NCBI RefSeq assembly: GCF_004352915.1
Contig: NZ_SJSY01000073.1
Span: 1 to 64,000, forward strand
From: Flavobacterium zhairuonense
Lineage (GTDB): Bacteria > Bacteroidota > Bacteroidia > Flavobacteriales > Flavobacteriaceae
Direction: 5' to 3'
Length of the DNA: 64,000 nucleotides
Every line of letters starts with the position of its first letter. The stretch's first letter is position 1. Under the pieces are notes generated by a model. It was not told where the DNA came from. It ran no database searches and worked only from the letters and a program-made list of their open reading frames with translations. Both the position numbers and the translations under genes were made by a program. This document shows, one piece after another, positions 42,761 to 51,630 of this stretch.

Positions 42761-43348
42761 TTATTCCTTCAAAACCATATCTATGCACATTACTGCCCCT
42801 AAAATTAGTTGTCTTAACGGACTTTCGGCAGCAATATTATCTTCAATTTGAAGCATATAATTGTCCGCAGTTGTAAAAAACTCTTTTCCAATTCCAGCCC
42901 ATTTTTTGCTTACTTGAGCTAATTGTTTGTTTTCGTGAGAAAATTTAAAATCCCAACCCGTCCATTTTCCTTGAAGTGTTGCAACTGGTCTTTCGTTTTT
43001 GTCCAAAATTTCAAATCTTCCTCCAATTGAAAAGAATTTTTGTTTGAATGTGCCAACCAAACGATCTTTTTCATCCAAAACTTCAACAGTTGATCTGAAT
43101 ATTGCAATTCCTCTTCTTACAGTAATTAACTTTTCGCCAGACGCAGTTGAGATTTCAATATTAAAAGGTGTTGCTCTTTTGAAATCTGTAAAACGTAGCA
43201 TTTTAGTGAAAAAACTTAAATTTTTCTCACGGCAGTTCATAATTATTTGATTGCTTTCAGGATTATAAATATCGTAATTGTTTGAAGCTTTGAACATTCC
43301 GACATGTTCTTTTACTAAAAATAGATTTTGGCTTAAAATTGGGTTCAT
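42761..43348 (-). CDS. LURP-one-related / scramblase-like protein
   Basis: A 195-residue protein with the tubby-like beta-barrel pattern shared by plant LURP-one and phospholipid scramblase families. It shows YDIYNPES near the start, repeated strands (EKLITVRRGIAIFRSTVEVL, GGRFEILDKNERPVATLQGK) and a hydrophobic C-terminal helix (QLILGAVMCIDMVLKE) where scramblases have an anchor. No enzymatic residues are evident. Function is unknown; membrane association is plausible. A -7 box lies at 43381-43388. Confidence 0.72.
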   Translation of the reverse strand: MNPILSQNLFLVKEHVGMFKASNNYDIYNPESNQIIMNCREKNLSFFTKMLRFTDFKRATPFNIEISTASGEKLITVRRGIAIFRSTVEVLDEKDRLVGTFKQKFFSIGGRFEILDKNERPVATLQGKWTGWDFKFSHENKQLAQVSKKWAGIGKEFFTTADNYMLQIEDNIAAESPLRQLILGAVMCIDMVLKE

Positions 43349-43380
43349 ATGCGTGTAAAATTGATTTTTTTAATGAAAGC

Positions 43381-43388
43381 CAAATGTA
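43381..43388 (-). promoter_or_regulatory. -7 box for the LURP-one-like gene
   Basis: Reads TACATTTG on the minus strand, 33 nt before the start codon. Confidence 0.45.
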
Positions 43389-43400
43389 ATATAATTTTTA

Positions 43401-45590
43401 TTAATTATACTGTTTTGAAGTTTCAACCAAACGAATAAATTCAGCTTTATAACCCTCGCCATCGTTAGAATTTCCCTGTTTTGCGAGTTTCACGATTTCT
43501 TCATTAGATTTATCAGCAATCAATTTAGAATCTCTTAATTTCAACCCAAACCAAGCTACTGCTGAACTGAATTTCATATCATCACTTGCTTTATCCAAAA
43601 CAACCGATTTGTTCTCGATTACCTGAACCATTTCAATGCTTTTATCGCCATCCGGTTTTTTATAACGGAATTTTATGGTTGCCAATTCGTTGCTGTAATT
43701 ATTTGAATTTGGTTCAGTTTTAGTGTATTTTAAATCATCTGGCTGTTCAGCTAAATAATTGCTTTTTACACCAGTCGGAATAATTTCATAAAGAGCGGTA
43801 ACGGTATGATTGCTTCCTAATTCGCCAGCATCAATTGCGTCATTTTTAAAATCTTCTGGACGAAGTTTTCTGTTTTCATAGCCTATCAAACGATACGCCT
43901 GAACTTGTTTCGGATTAAATTCGATCTGGATTTTTACATCTTTGGCAATGGCAAACATCGAACCTTTGAATTCTTTTCCTAAAAAACGATTCGCTTCTTG
44001 AATATTATCGATATAAGCGTAATTTCCGTTTCCTTTATCCGCTAAAATTTCCATTTTACTGTCTTTGTAATTCCCCATTCCGTAACCCAGACAAGTCAAG
44101 AAAACACCTGTTTTTCTTTTTTCTTCAATCAATTTTTCCATATCAGAATTTGAAGCACTTCCAACATTAAAATCACCGTCTGTTGCCAGAATTACACGAT
44201 TGTTTCCGCCTTTAATGAAGTTTTCGGTTGCGGTTTTATAAGCCAGTTCAATTCCTGCGCCTCCGGCCGTACTTCCACCAGATTGTAATTTGTCTAGGGC
44301 TTCAATAATTGTTTTTTTCTCATCTCCAGAAGTTGGAGGTAAAACCATTCCTGCAGCACCTGCATAAACTACAATCGCAACTTTGTCCTTGGCTCTTAAT
44401 TCGTTTACCAATATTTTTAAAGATTGTTTCAATAAAGGCAATTTATTCATATCACTCATTGAACCCGAAACGTCAATCAAGAAAACCAGATTTGATGCTG
44501 GCAAATCACTTGTCGGAATGTTTTTTCCTTGTAAACCAATTTTCAAAATTTTAGTATTTGAATTCCAAGGTGAATCGCTTACTTCTGTATTGATTGAAAA
44601 CGGATGCTCATTTTTTGGCTGTGGATAAGTATATTTAAAGAAATTGACCATTTCTTCAACGCGTACGGCATCTTTTGGAACTTGTTGTCCATTGTTTAAA
44701 AAACGTCTGATATTGGTATAAGAAGCATTATCAACATCTATCGAAAAAGTAGAAAGCGGAGCAGTTTTTGGACTTTCGAATGCATTTTCTACAAAGGCAT
44801 CATAATCTTCTTGAGTTGGCTGAGTAGGAATCGGAATAATATTTAATTTTTTGTCTAATTCTTTTTCAGTTAGGTTTTTATAAATTTCATTTTTAGTAGA
44901 AATTACGACAACGCCATTTGAAGCTTTGCTGCCATAAACTGAAGTTGCTGCATCATCTTTAAGTACTTTTAAATCTTGGATATCATTCGGATTAATTTTT
45001 GCCATTTGATTGGCTTTTGCTGGAACTCCGTCAATAATATACAAAGGTTCGTTTTTTGGAGATAGAGACGGTGATTCTCTTGGCGATTTAAAACCCTGGC
45101 TAGGTGCGACAGAATAATTCATGTTGCTTTGAACCTGAAGTCCTGCAATTTTTCCTTGTAACGCAACCGCTTGAGAAGCTTGCTTAGCTTCTTTTTTTTC
45201 TCTTCTTCTTTCCGCTCGCTCATAACTTCTTGCACTGTAATCTGATGTGCTCTCACTTGTGCCATAACCCACAACAACTACTTCATTCAATGATTGACTG
45301 TATTCATTAAGTCGTATATTAATTGTATTTGAGTTTTGAACTTTTTGTTTCTGTGTTTCGTATCCAATAAAACTGAAAACTAACATATCTCCTGTTTTAG
45401 CTTGGATACTGTATTTTCCATCAAAATCAGTTGTGGCAGATATTTTTGTATTTTGAATGTAAATCGATACTCCAGGAAGAGGCTGTTGGTGTTTATCAGA
45501 AACAATTCCCGTAATAGTTCTTTCTTGTGCCATGGTTACGAAACATATAAGCATAGCAATGGCTGATGAAATAAGTTTTAGACTTTTCAT
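43401..45590 (-). CDS. VWA protein with carboxypeptidase-regulatory and plug domains
   Basis: A 729-residue exported protein. In order: signal peptide (to about 22), carboxypeptidase-regulatory-like domain (about 23-95, with SVGYE-type FSFIGYETQKQ), and a SusC-type plug remnant (about 100-235, EPLYIIDGVPAK then SVYGSKASNGVVVISTK). A YfbK-like VWA region follows, with MIDAS motif FLIDVSGSMSD and ATDGDFNVG, and a DUF3520-like C-terminus. There is no outer-membrane barrel, so the plug is used outside a transporter. The preceding genes encode an ECF sigma factor and a membrane partner with the same plug motif. Confidence 0.88.
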   Translation of the reverse strand: MKSLKLISSAIAMLICFVTMAQERTITGIVSDKHQQPLPGVSIYIQNTKISATTDFDGKYSIQAKTGDMLVFSFIGYETQKQKVQNSNTINIRLNEYSQSLNEVVVVGYGTSESTSDYSARSYERAERRREKKEAKQASQAVALQGKIAGLQVQSNMNYSVAPSQGFKSPRESPSLSPKNEPLYIIDGVPAKANQMAKINPNDIQDLKVLKDDAATSVYGSKASNGVVVISTKNEIYKNLTEKELDKKLNIIPIPTQPTQEDYDAFVENAFESPKTAPLSTFSIDVDNASYTNIRRFLNNGQQVPKDAVRVEEMVNFFKYTYPQPKNEHPFSINTEVSDSPWNSNTKILKIGLQGKNIPTSDLPASNLVFLIDVSGSMSDMNKLPLLKQSLKILVNELRAKDKVAIVVYAGAAGMVLPPTSGDEKKTIIEALDKLQSGGSTAGGAGIELAYKTATENFIKGGNNRVILATDGDFNVGSASNSDMEKLIEEKRKTGVFLTCLGYGMGNYKDSKMEILADKGNGNYAYIDNIQEANRFLGKEFKGSMFAIAKDVKIQIEFNPKQVQAYRLIGYENRKLRPEDFKNDAIDAGELGSNHTVTALYEIIPTGVKSNYLAEQPDDLKYTKTEPNSNNYSNELATIKFRYKKPDGDKSIEMVQVIENKSVVLDKASDDMKFSSAVAWFGLKLRDSKLIADKSNEEIVKLAKQGNSNDGEGYKAEFIRLVETSKQYN

Positions 45591-45623
45591 GATAATGAGT
45601 TTTAAGAATTAATGTTTTGATTT

Positions 45624-45656
45624 TGCTTTGTCAAAGCTGCAGACTTTGACAAAGCA
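45624..45656. repeat. CTTTGTCAAAG palindrome, copy 2
   Basis: TGCTTTGTCAAAG (45624-45636) pairs exactly with CTTTGACAAAGCA (45644-45656). It sits between two genes of the sigma-factor unit and may attenuate expression of the distal VWA gene. Confidence 0.85.
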
Positions 45657-45661
45657 TAAGA

Positions 45662-46624
45662 TTATTTTTTCGGAGTTGGTTTTCCTGTTTTTGTAGTAAT
45701 GATTACAACTCCCTTTTTGCCTTTTTCGCCATATTTTTCAGTAGCTTCAAGGTCTTGTAAAATGGTTATTGTTTTAATGTCTTGCTGATTTAATGGCGCA
45801 TAAGGACTCGTCGGGTTTTTGCCAAATAAATCTTCTTCAGAATAATATATGCCATCAATAATGTAAAGCGGTTCGTCAAGAATTACTAATGATTCTACAT
45901 TTTCAGGTTGCACATTAGGAAGTTCCGTCTGCATCATTTTGTCTCTTTTTGTATCATCGCTGTGAGCGATTGCATTGCCGTTCATAATGATTAAAGGAGC
46001 ACTTTTTTTAGCTTTTGCTGCTTGTTTGTCAGCAAAAGCAACTTTTGCTGCTTCTCTTTCAGGATAACTTGAGTAACCCATTTGGGGCGTAACTTCTTTT
46101 TTTGAAACTATGTTATCACTTTCTTCGTCGGCGTTTTCTTCATTTGCTGCTACAATTACCTCTTGGGTTCCAGCGCTTATTGGCAATGCTAATTCTTGTG
46201 GACTGCCTGAGCCTATTGTTTCTTGAATTGCAACGCTTTCTTTATGTTTTATTTTGTTTTCTAATATTGCGTTAGCTTCTTCATTTGGAATGAATTGTGA
46301 ATCTGATGAAACTGGCGCACTACTTTTTTCTGCCGAATTGTTTTTAGTCGTTTTATTTTGTGTATCATTGGTTACAACTTGATTGGCATTTTCTAAAGTT
46401 GGTTTTTCATCTGTTTTCAGAAATTGATAACCTAATGAGATTACTAATAAAAGTGAAGCGGCAACTGCAATTTTTTTCCAAAGAGAAATAGTCTTTTTAT
46501 CTTCTTTTTTGTCGAGTTTTTGCTCAACACGCGACCAGACTTTTTCCATTCCCGGGAAATCTTTTACGGGAGCATTTTCAGCTGCCTCTTTAAATTTGTC
46601 GAATATTTTATCTTGATTGTCCAT
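45662..46624 (-). CDS. Putative anti-sigma-type membrane protein with a plug motif
   Basis: A 320-residue bitopic protein. The N-terminal 48 residues are cytoplasmic and charged (FPGMEKVWSRVEQKL), followed by one span (about 50-66, IAVAASLLLVISLGY). A periplasmic part rich in Asn/Ser/Glu ends in a plug-like module, EPLYIIDGIYYSEED then ILQDLEATEKYGEKGKKGVV. It follows the ECF sigma gene by 2 bp and probably controls it, although no zinc anti-sigma motif is visible. The plug module matches that in the downstream VWA protein, suggesting a shared partner or self-association. Confidence 0.75.
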   Translation of the reverse strand: MDNQDKIFDKFKEAAENAPVKDFPGMEKVWSRVEQKLDKKEDKKTISLWKKIAVAASLLLVISLGYQFLKTDEKPTLENANQVVTNDTQNKTTKNNSAEKSSAPVSSDSQFIPNEEANAILENKIKHKESVAIQETIGSGSPQELALPISAGTQEVIVAANEENADEESDNIVSKKEVTPQMGYSSYPEREAAKVAFADKQAAKAKKSAPLIIMNGNAIAHSDDTKRDKMMQTELPNVQPENVESLVILDEPLYIIDGIYYSEEDLFGKNPTSPYAPLNQQDIKTITILQDLEATEKYGEKGKKGVVIITTKTGKPTPKK

Positions 46625-46626
46625 GA

Positions 46627-47163
46627 CTATTTTGCTTTTTGATAATACAATTTATTTACCAAGTCTTTCAGTTTGGTTTTGGCGGCATTCAATTGTGATT
46701 TTGAAGTGCCTTCAGAAATGTTGAGCATTGCTGCGATTTCCTTGTGTCCGAAACCTTCAATAACAAAAAGGTTAAAAACGGTTTTACAGCCATCTGGAAT
46801 ATGGTTCAATAAATTGAGTAGATCTTCTTCTTCTAATGCGCTCATTTCTTCGGTAAAAGGCTGTGAAAGCACTTTTACATCATCAAGATACATATTGAAA
46901 TTGGTGTTTTTCTTGATGGTAGCCAAACAGTAATTAACAGCAATTTTTCTGGCCCAGGCTTCAAAGGCTTTTTCTTCTTTGAGCTGGTCTAATTTGGTGA
47001 AAATAGTGTAGAAAGCATCGGCGAGTGCTTCTTCAATTTCTTCTTCTTTCTTGAGGTATCGTTTGCAAACGCGATACAATTTGGGAGCCATGTGCTCATA
47101 AACCTGACGCTGAGCGTCTCGGTTCATTTTTTTGCAGCCAGAAATTAGAGTTTCGTTTATCAC
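46627..47163 (-). CDS. ECF-type RNA polymerase sigma factor
   Basis: A 178-residue sigma-70 family protein with region 2 (AQRQVYEHMAPKLYRVCKRY, EEIEEALADAFYTIF, FEAWARKIAVNYCL) and region 4 (IPDGCKTVFNLFVIEGFGHKEIAAMLNISEGTSKSQLNAAK). It resembles the RpoE-like ECF factors of Bacteroidetes. The membrane partner begins 2 bp after its stop, followed by the VWA gene, giving a probable three-gene signalling operon. No -7 box of the housekeeping type was found just upstream, which could mean self-regulation. Confidence 0.92.
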   Translation of the reverse strand: MINETLISGCKKMNRDAQRQVYEHMAPKLYRVCKRYLKKEEEIEEALADAFYTIFTKLDQLKEEKAFEAWARKIAVNYCLATIKKNTNFNMYLDDVKVLSQPFTEEMSALEEEDLLNLLNHIPDGCKTVFNLFVIEGFGHKEIAAMLNISEGTSKSQLNAAKTKLKDLVNKLYYQKAK

Positions 47164-47273
47164 AAGTATGGTCTTTAAGTATAAAGAGAACTAAAAAGAT
47201 AAAAAGGTTGGGACGGTTATAAATTTTTTTTAGATTCAGAGTTACAAAGAAACAAAGTTACAAAGGTTTTGTT

Positions 47274-47372
47274 GTAGAGACGCACTGTAGTGCGTCTAAC
47301 GTCATGTAAATCTGTAATTTATTATTAATAATTTTATATTCTTTGCGGAGACGCACTGCAGTGTGCCTCTAC
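47274..47372. repeat. GAGACGCACTG repeat pair
   Basis: AGACGCACTGTAGTGCGTCT (47278-47297) is a near-palindrome. A second, GAGACGCACTGCAGTGTGCCTC (47348-47369 in part), lies 50 bp away. Their outer halves can pair with each other with two mismatches, giving a hairpin of hairpins. No gene lies in this 234-bp gap. Confidence 0.75.
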
Positions 47373-47397
47373 TTTAATATTGTTATAGAAAGATTTT

Positions 47398-48075
47398 CTA
47401 CAATTTTGCCATCAACAACAATAAATCCCACAAAAAATGGCAAATAATAAGAATTTTAATGTTTCGATATTTTTCATACTGAATTGCAAATACCAGTCCG
47501 ATAACAATTGGCCCAATTACATTCAGCAATGTTCCGTAGCCAATGTGCAGTAATCCAAATAAAATACTTGAAATAATTATTGCGGGAATTTTGTTTTTAA
47601 AAAGCAGTTCTAATCTTGGCAATAAATAGCCTCTGAAAATTAATTCTTCGGTAATTCCAGCAGTGACGCAGGTGAAAAAAAGTAAAAAATAACTCTTTTT
47701 AAAAAGGGCTAAAGCTTTTTGTAATACTGCACTTTCGGCTGTTATTTTGAACAACATAATCAAAAGACCAGTAATATAAACGGCTATAAATAATTTTACG
47801 AATGTTATGAATATTGCTTTCGCGAATTCAGAAAATGTATAATCTGTTTCTTTCCAAAGCAAAAAAGGCTGTTTTTCTATTTTTAATGAATATAAAAATA
47901 AGAGCAGTAGTGAAATCCAGATGGCAAATCTCGAAATGTAGAATTGAATTTCCTTACTGATTCCAAGATCTTTGAATAATAAAGAAGAATAAATCGCCAG
48001 AACCGGAAGAAGTACAGAAAGTATAATGCTGATAATTAAAGCTGGTTTCTTGACAGAATTTGAAATGTTGAGCAT
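47398..48075 (-). CDS. CPBP-family intramembrane metalloprotease
   Basis: A 225-residue integral membrane protein with about seven spans. The ABI/CPBP motifs are present: EELIFRGYLLPRLE (EExxxR), FGLLHIGYG with the first His, and a terminal ICHFLWDLLLL with the second His region. Family members process prenylated or other membrane peptides and provide bacteriocin immunity in some bacteria. Nothing nearby suggests a bacteriocin. Confidence 0.85.
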   Translation of the reverse strand: MLNISNSVKKPALIISIILSVLLPVLAIYSSLLFKDLGISKEIQFYISRFAIWISLLLLFLYSLKIEKQPFLLWKETDYTFSEFAKAIFITFVKLFIAVYITGLLIMLFKITAESAVLQKALALFKKSYFLLFFTCVTAGITEELIFRGYLLPRLELLFKNKIPAIIISSILFGLLHIGYGTLLNVIGPIVIGLVFAIQYEKYRNIKILIICHFLWDLLLLMAKL

Positions 48076-48140
48076 TTATTTTGATTGTAGGTTTTGAGGT
48101 TGGTTTTATCTCTTGTATTTATAGCATTTCTCAATCTTGC

Positions 48141-48234
48141 CATTTCGACGAAGGAGAAATCACACTGTTTGATCGTCAAAGATTGGCGACTTTAAATGCG
48201 GAATTTCTAGTGTGATTTCTCCTTCGTCGAAATG
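48141..48234. repeat. Perfect 26-bp inverted repeat
   Basis: The 26 bases at 48141-48166 (starting CATTTCGACGAAGGAG) recur as an exact inverse at 48209-48234, with a 42-bp loop. It can serve as a terminator or processing site between two minus-strand genes. Sequences of the GACGAAGGAG type are, from memory, widespread in Bacteroidetes. Confidence 0.9.
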
Positions 48235-48255
48235 ACATAAAATGCGGTTAAAAAA

Positions 48256-49092
48256 TCATTTAACCGGCAAAGTCAATTTATAAATCTTAGTTTCTAAAAC
48301 TTCAGTATCATTATCTTCGCAAAGCAAAAACTCAATTTTGTTGTTTTCTTTTTTGTAGAAAGTCAAACCTTCAAATTTATTTGTTGAAGTTATTTTTTGA
48401 GTAAAATCGATTTTCATGGTTTTAACATCAATTCTTCCAATGAAGCTTCCCAGGATTTCGCCATCATCATAAGTAGATTTTGTGTCTTCGGCAGTAGAAA
48501 GAAAATAGATTTTATCTTCGACCAAAATGGCGTCAGTAAAACTAGAACGCACGCCTTTTATTTTTGGAAGTTTATAGTTGACAGCAATTAGAGCAAATTC
48601 TTGATCTAGCTTTTTTGCATGAATCGTAAAAATTGTGTTTTTGTTGGTAACGCCGTTTCCTCGGTTGAATAAATACCAGTTTTCGCCATCAAAAATAGCG
48701 CCTTCCAAATTGAAATCTTCTGGTTTTATTTCGCCAAAACTTTGCATTAAACCATACAAATCAACTAAATTGTTTTTCTGCAAAACGGTTTTTGATTTGA
48801 TATCAAATTCAATCATTTTATTTCGGTTTTCGGTTGAGCCGGAGCCAAAAACATAAAGTGTATCGTTATGATGCGTTATCGATTCAAAATCTGGTTTTAC
48901 ATTTTTTGGAATATTTTGCGTTGGATTGTCAATTAAAGCATGTTGATTTAATTGCTGATTCTGCATATTGTATTCGTACAGAAATCCGCTGTTGTCGCCA
49001 ATAATATAAAGTGCGTCATTGTTATAAAATAATCCTGATGCCGAACCGATTCCGATGATTTGAAATAATATTTCTAAGGTGAATTTTTCCAT
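48256..49092 (-). CDS. Predicted beta-propeller protein of unknown function
   Basis: A 278-residue protein without a clear signal peptide. It has repeated strand patterns typical of propellers (ALYIIGDNSGFLYEYNM, DTLYVFGSGS, GENWYLFNRGNGV, DKIYFLSTAED, FEGLTFYKKENNK). Conserved acidic clusters (KPDFESI, PEDFNLEGA) could bind metal. I do not recognise a named family with confidence; phytase-like or SdiA-regulated propellers are the nearest in style. It precedes the CPBP gene on the same strand. Confidence 0.6.
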   Translation of the reverse strand: MEKFTLEILFQIIGIGSASGLFYNNDALYIIGDNSGFLYEYNMQNQQLNQHALIDNPTQNIPKNVKPDFESITHHNDTLYVFGSGSTENRNKMIEFDIKSKTVLQKNNLVDLYGLMQSFGEIKPEDFNLEGAIFDGENWYLFNRGNGVTNKNTIFTIHAKKLDQEFALIAVNYKLPKIKGVRSSFTDAILVEDKIYFLSTAEDTKSTYDDGEILGSFIGRIDVKTMKIDFTQKITSTNKFEGLTFYKKENNKIEFLLCEDNDTEVLETKIYKLTLPVK

Positions 49093-49120
49093 GAATGTTG
49101 TTTTGTAAGCGTAAGCTATT

Positions 49121-49615
49121 CTATTTTTTGTTTTTTATTGATTTAGCGTTATTAATTAACTCCATTGTTGTTTTATTAATTACACCACTTATTTTTACTT
49201 GTGATTGTGATACAACGCATTCTGCAATACTGATATAAACTAAATTATCGTCATCAGTCAAAATTTCGTTGTCCGAATCAGCTTGACTTGAACTGTTCAT
49301 CCCGTAAATTAAATATATAGGAGTTCCTTCATTATAAAGTCTAACAGTTATTTCAACAGCTCTTTTTAAAATTGCATTTTCAATTTCTTTTTTGTTTTCT
49401 GTATATTCAATTGCTCTAGCACATTGGTATAATGAACAGAATTTTACATTTTTCTTTTCGGGAATTAAATTTATTGTTCCTTCAATTGGATTTAAATCTT
49501 TGTAACATTTTCCAAATGCCTCAATAAAGGCTTTTTCTGGATTTGTAAATTTTTTGTCCTGACAAAAAGCTTGATTTACAAAAAATAGCAATAAAAATAG
49601 AATTCCTTTGGCCAT
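49121..49615 (-). CDS. Exported protein of unknown function
   Basis: A 164-residue protein with a signal peptide (MAKGILFLLLFFVNQAFCQ). The mature part has paired cysteines (GKCYKD, KFCSLYQCARAI) and a lysine-rich C-terminus. There is no recognised domain. It lies 28 bp upstream of the propeller gene on the minus strand and may be co-transcribed with it. Confidence 0.6.
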   Translation of the reverse strand: MAKGILFLLLFFVNQAFCQDKKFTNPEKAFIEAFGKCYKDLNPIEGTINLIPEKKNVKFCSLYQCARAIEYTENKKEIENAILKRAVEITVRLYNEGTPIYLIYGMNSSSQADSDNEILTDDDNLVYISIAECVVSQSQVKISGVINKTTMELINNAKSIKNKK

Positions 49616-49659
49616 TGTGAATTTTAAAATTTAAAACAAGTTCTTTTGAAAACCAATGC

Positions 49660-49811
49660 CTAGCCCTGATAGCAATAGAAATACTTTGAAAAGAAATTGC
49701 ATTTTTTCCTGACAGAACAAAGCGACAAGAGGAAGCTCTTGTTATGGCTTTGGAAAAAAGCAATTTATTGAAAAGTATTGCAATGAATAACAGTTCCGAT
49801 AGCTATCGGAA
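49660..49811. repeat. Possible degenerate dispersed element plus perfect palindrome
   Basis: Within the 467-bp gap before the PhoX-like gene, TAGCCCTGATAGCAATAGAA (49661-49680) resembles the left flank of the element at 26199. ACAAGAG/CTCTTGT (49725-49742) forms a hairpin. TTCCGATAGCTATCGGAA (49794-49811) is an 18-bp perfect palindrome. The rest of the gap (49812-50082) is AT-rich with no ORF of note. Confidence 0.4.
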
Positions 49812-50082
49812 TTCGTAAAATTAGACTATTTATTAGGATAAAAAAATGAAAATAACAGAGATGCGATAAGAATTGCAGAATCGAGTCTTAAAATTCGGTT
49901 CTTTTTTTGACAGTAATGTTAATAGAAGTTTATGTGTATTTTGTATTACTAATTTATTGTTAAATTTTTGTTCGATAGAGGTTGTTTGTGGTAAAAGTCT
50001 TGTTTTTTTGATAATATGGAAGTCATTTTAAGTTAAAATGCTCGGATTTACTTTGTAAAAAAAATAAAACCAATTTTAGCTT

Positions 50083-51534
50083 ATGAAACGAATTATTCTA
50101 CCTCTAATGATTTTAGGGTCGGTATTTACATCTTGTAACAACGATTCTAAAGATGACACGCCGGCCACAAGCGTTGTTTTAAAAGACCAATCTGTAACGC
50201 CAAGTTTATTGAAAGCGCAAGCAGGTTTCGAAAATTTAAAAATCTACTCTCTTTTTAGTTCAGATGATGTTTTTCCAGATAGCCCAAGCTTTGTTTTTGG
50301 AGGTTCTGCAGATGGTTCTGGTTTATTGAAAAACACTGACGGAACATTTACATTTTTGGTAAACAACGAAGATAACTTTGCAGTTTCAAGAATTACTTTA
50401 GACAAAACATTCAAACCTACAAAAGGGGAATATTTATTGAATTCAAGCGGAGGAACTTGGAGATTGTGTGGCGCGACAATGGCTACTCAAACAGAACATG
50501 GTTTTGGGCCAGTTTATTTGACTTGTGGGGAATCTGGTGAAGAATCTCGCACACACGCTTTGGATCCTTACGGAAGTGCCGGAAATGCATCAGTTTCAAA
50601 AGAATTATCAGGATTTGGCCGTTTAAGTGCTGAAAATGCGTTGCCATTGCGTTCTACTGCATACAAAGGAAAAACAGTTGTGGTAATTGGCGATGACGAT
50701 TCTGGAACTTATGGAGGTCAAGTTTTCATGTATGTATCAAATACTGTTGGTGATTTGACTGGAGGATCTTTATATATGTTAAAAAGAAATGATGACAATC
50801 AAAGAGAAAAAGATATGGAAGTAAGCAAAACATATCCTGTTTCTTTTGTGAAAATCGACAATCATACAACAATGACAGGTGCACAGATTAATGCTGCTGT
50901 TAATACTTTGAAAGCAATCAAATTTGGTCGTGTTGAAGATTTAGATTACCGTAAAGGTGGAAATACTGCAGATCGTGAATTGTATTTCAACGTAACGGGA
51001 CAAGCAACAACTGGAACAAATGCTGATGGTTCAAGAACGAAATACGGAAGAGTTTACAGATTAAATCTTGATGCAGCAGATCCGTTAAAAGGAACTTTGG
51101 AAGTAATCCTTGATGGAGATAACAGAAGCGGAATTGCTGGAAAATTCCAAAATCCAGATAATATCTGTGTGACTAAAAACTACGTTTACGTTCAAGAAGA
51201 TGCTAACGGTTACGGAGACGAAACGCACGATGCTTATATCTATCAATACAATATCGCTACAAAAGATTTAAAAGTTGTAGTTGAATTAGACCACCGTCGT
51301 ACTGCTACAGATGCGGCAAAATATAACGTAGGCGGAACTTCTAAATTTGGTGACTGGGAATACGGTGCTTTGATCGATGTTTCGGAGCAAGTTGGTATCA
51401 ATGACACTTTTATGTTAAGTGTTCAGCCACATACTTGGACAGGTACAAAATACAAAGGTGTTGACGGCGGAACAAATCGTCCGAATGAGCAACAAGCAAG
51501 TCAAATTTTGGTACTACAAGGTTTAGCGAGATAA
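50083..51534 (+). CDS. PhoX-like (DUF839) lipoprotein
   Basis: A 483-residue lipoprotein with lipobox SVFTSC at residues 13-18. The rest resembles the DUF839/PhoX propeller of Ca/Fe-dependent phosphatases: LVNNEDNFAVSRI, LTCGESGEES, VVIGDDDSGTYGGQVFMY, FGRVEDLDYRKGG, FQNPDNICV and YVQEDANGYGDE supply acidic ligands. Phosphatase activity is family knowledge, not shown here. It is followed 96 bp later by a di-haem peroxidase gene, probably one unit. A TACTTTG sequence at 50051-50057 is one base short of a -7 box. Confidence 0.78.
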   Translation: MKRIILPLMILGSVFTSCNNDSKDDTPATSVVLKDQSVTPSLLKAQAGFENLKIYSLFSSDDVFPDSPSFVFGGSADGSGLLKNTDGTFTFLVNNEDNFAVSRITLDKTFKPTKGEYLLNSSGGTWRLCGATMATQTEHGFGPVYLTCGESGEESRTHALDPYGSAGNASVSKELSGFGRLSAENALPLRSTAYKGKTVVVIGDDDSGTYGGQVFMYVSNTVGDLTGGSLYMLKRNDDNQREKDMEVSKTYPVSFVKIDNHTTMTGAQINAAVNTLKAIKFGRVEDLDYRKGGNTADRELYFNVTGQATTGTNADGSRTKYGRVYRLNLDAADPLKGTLEVILDGDNRSGIAGKFQNPDNICVTKNYVYVQEDANGYGDETHDAYIYQYNIATKDLKVVVELDHRRTATDAAKYNVGGTSKFGDWEYGALIDVSEQVGINDTFMLSVQPHTWTGTKYKGVDGGTNRPNEQQASQILVLQGLAR

Positions 51535-51630
51535 ATTTTTAAGTCCTTATAAAACAGTATCCACTATTTCAATTTTGAGGTAGTGGTTTCTGTTTTTCTG
51601 AATATACCTTTTTTTAATTGTCATAAAATC

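Noticed and set aside
49521..49763. 80-codon minus-strand ORF overlapping the exported protein start
   Set aside because: Its sequence overlaps the signal-peptide region of the 49121-49615 gene in another frame and runs into repeat sequence; it has no family features.
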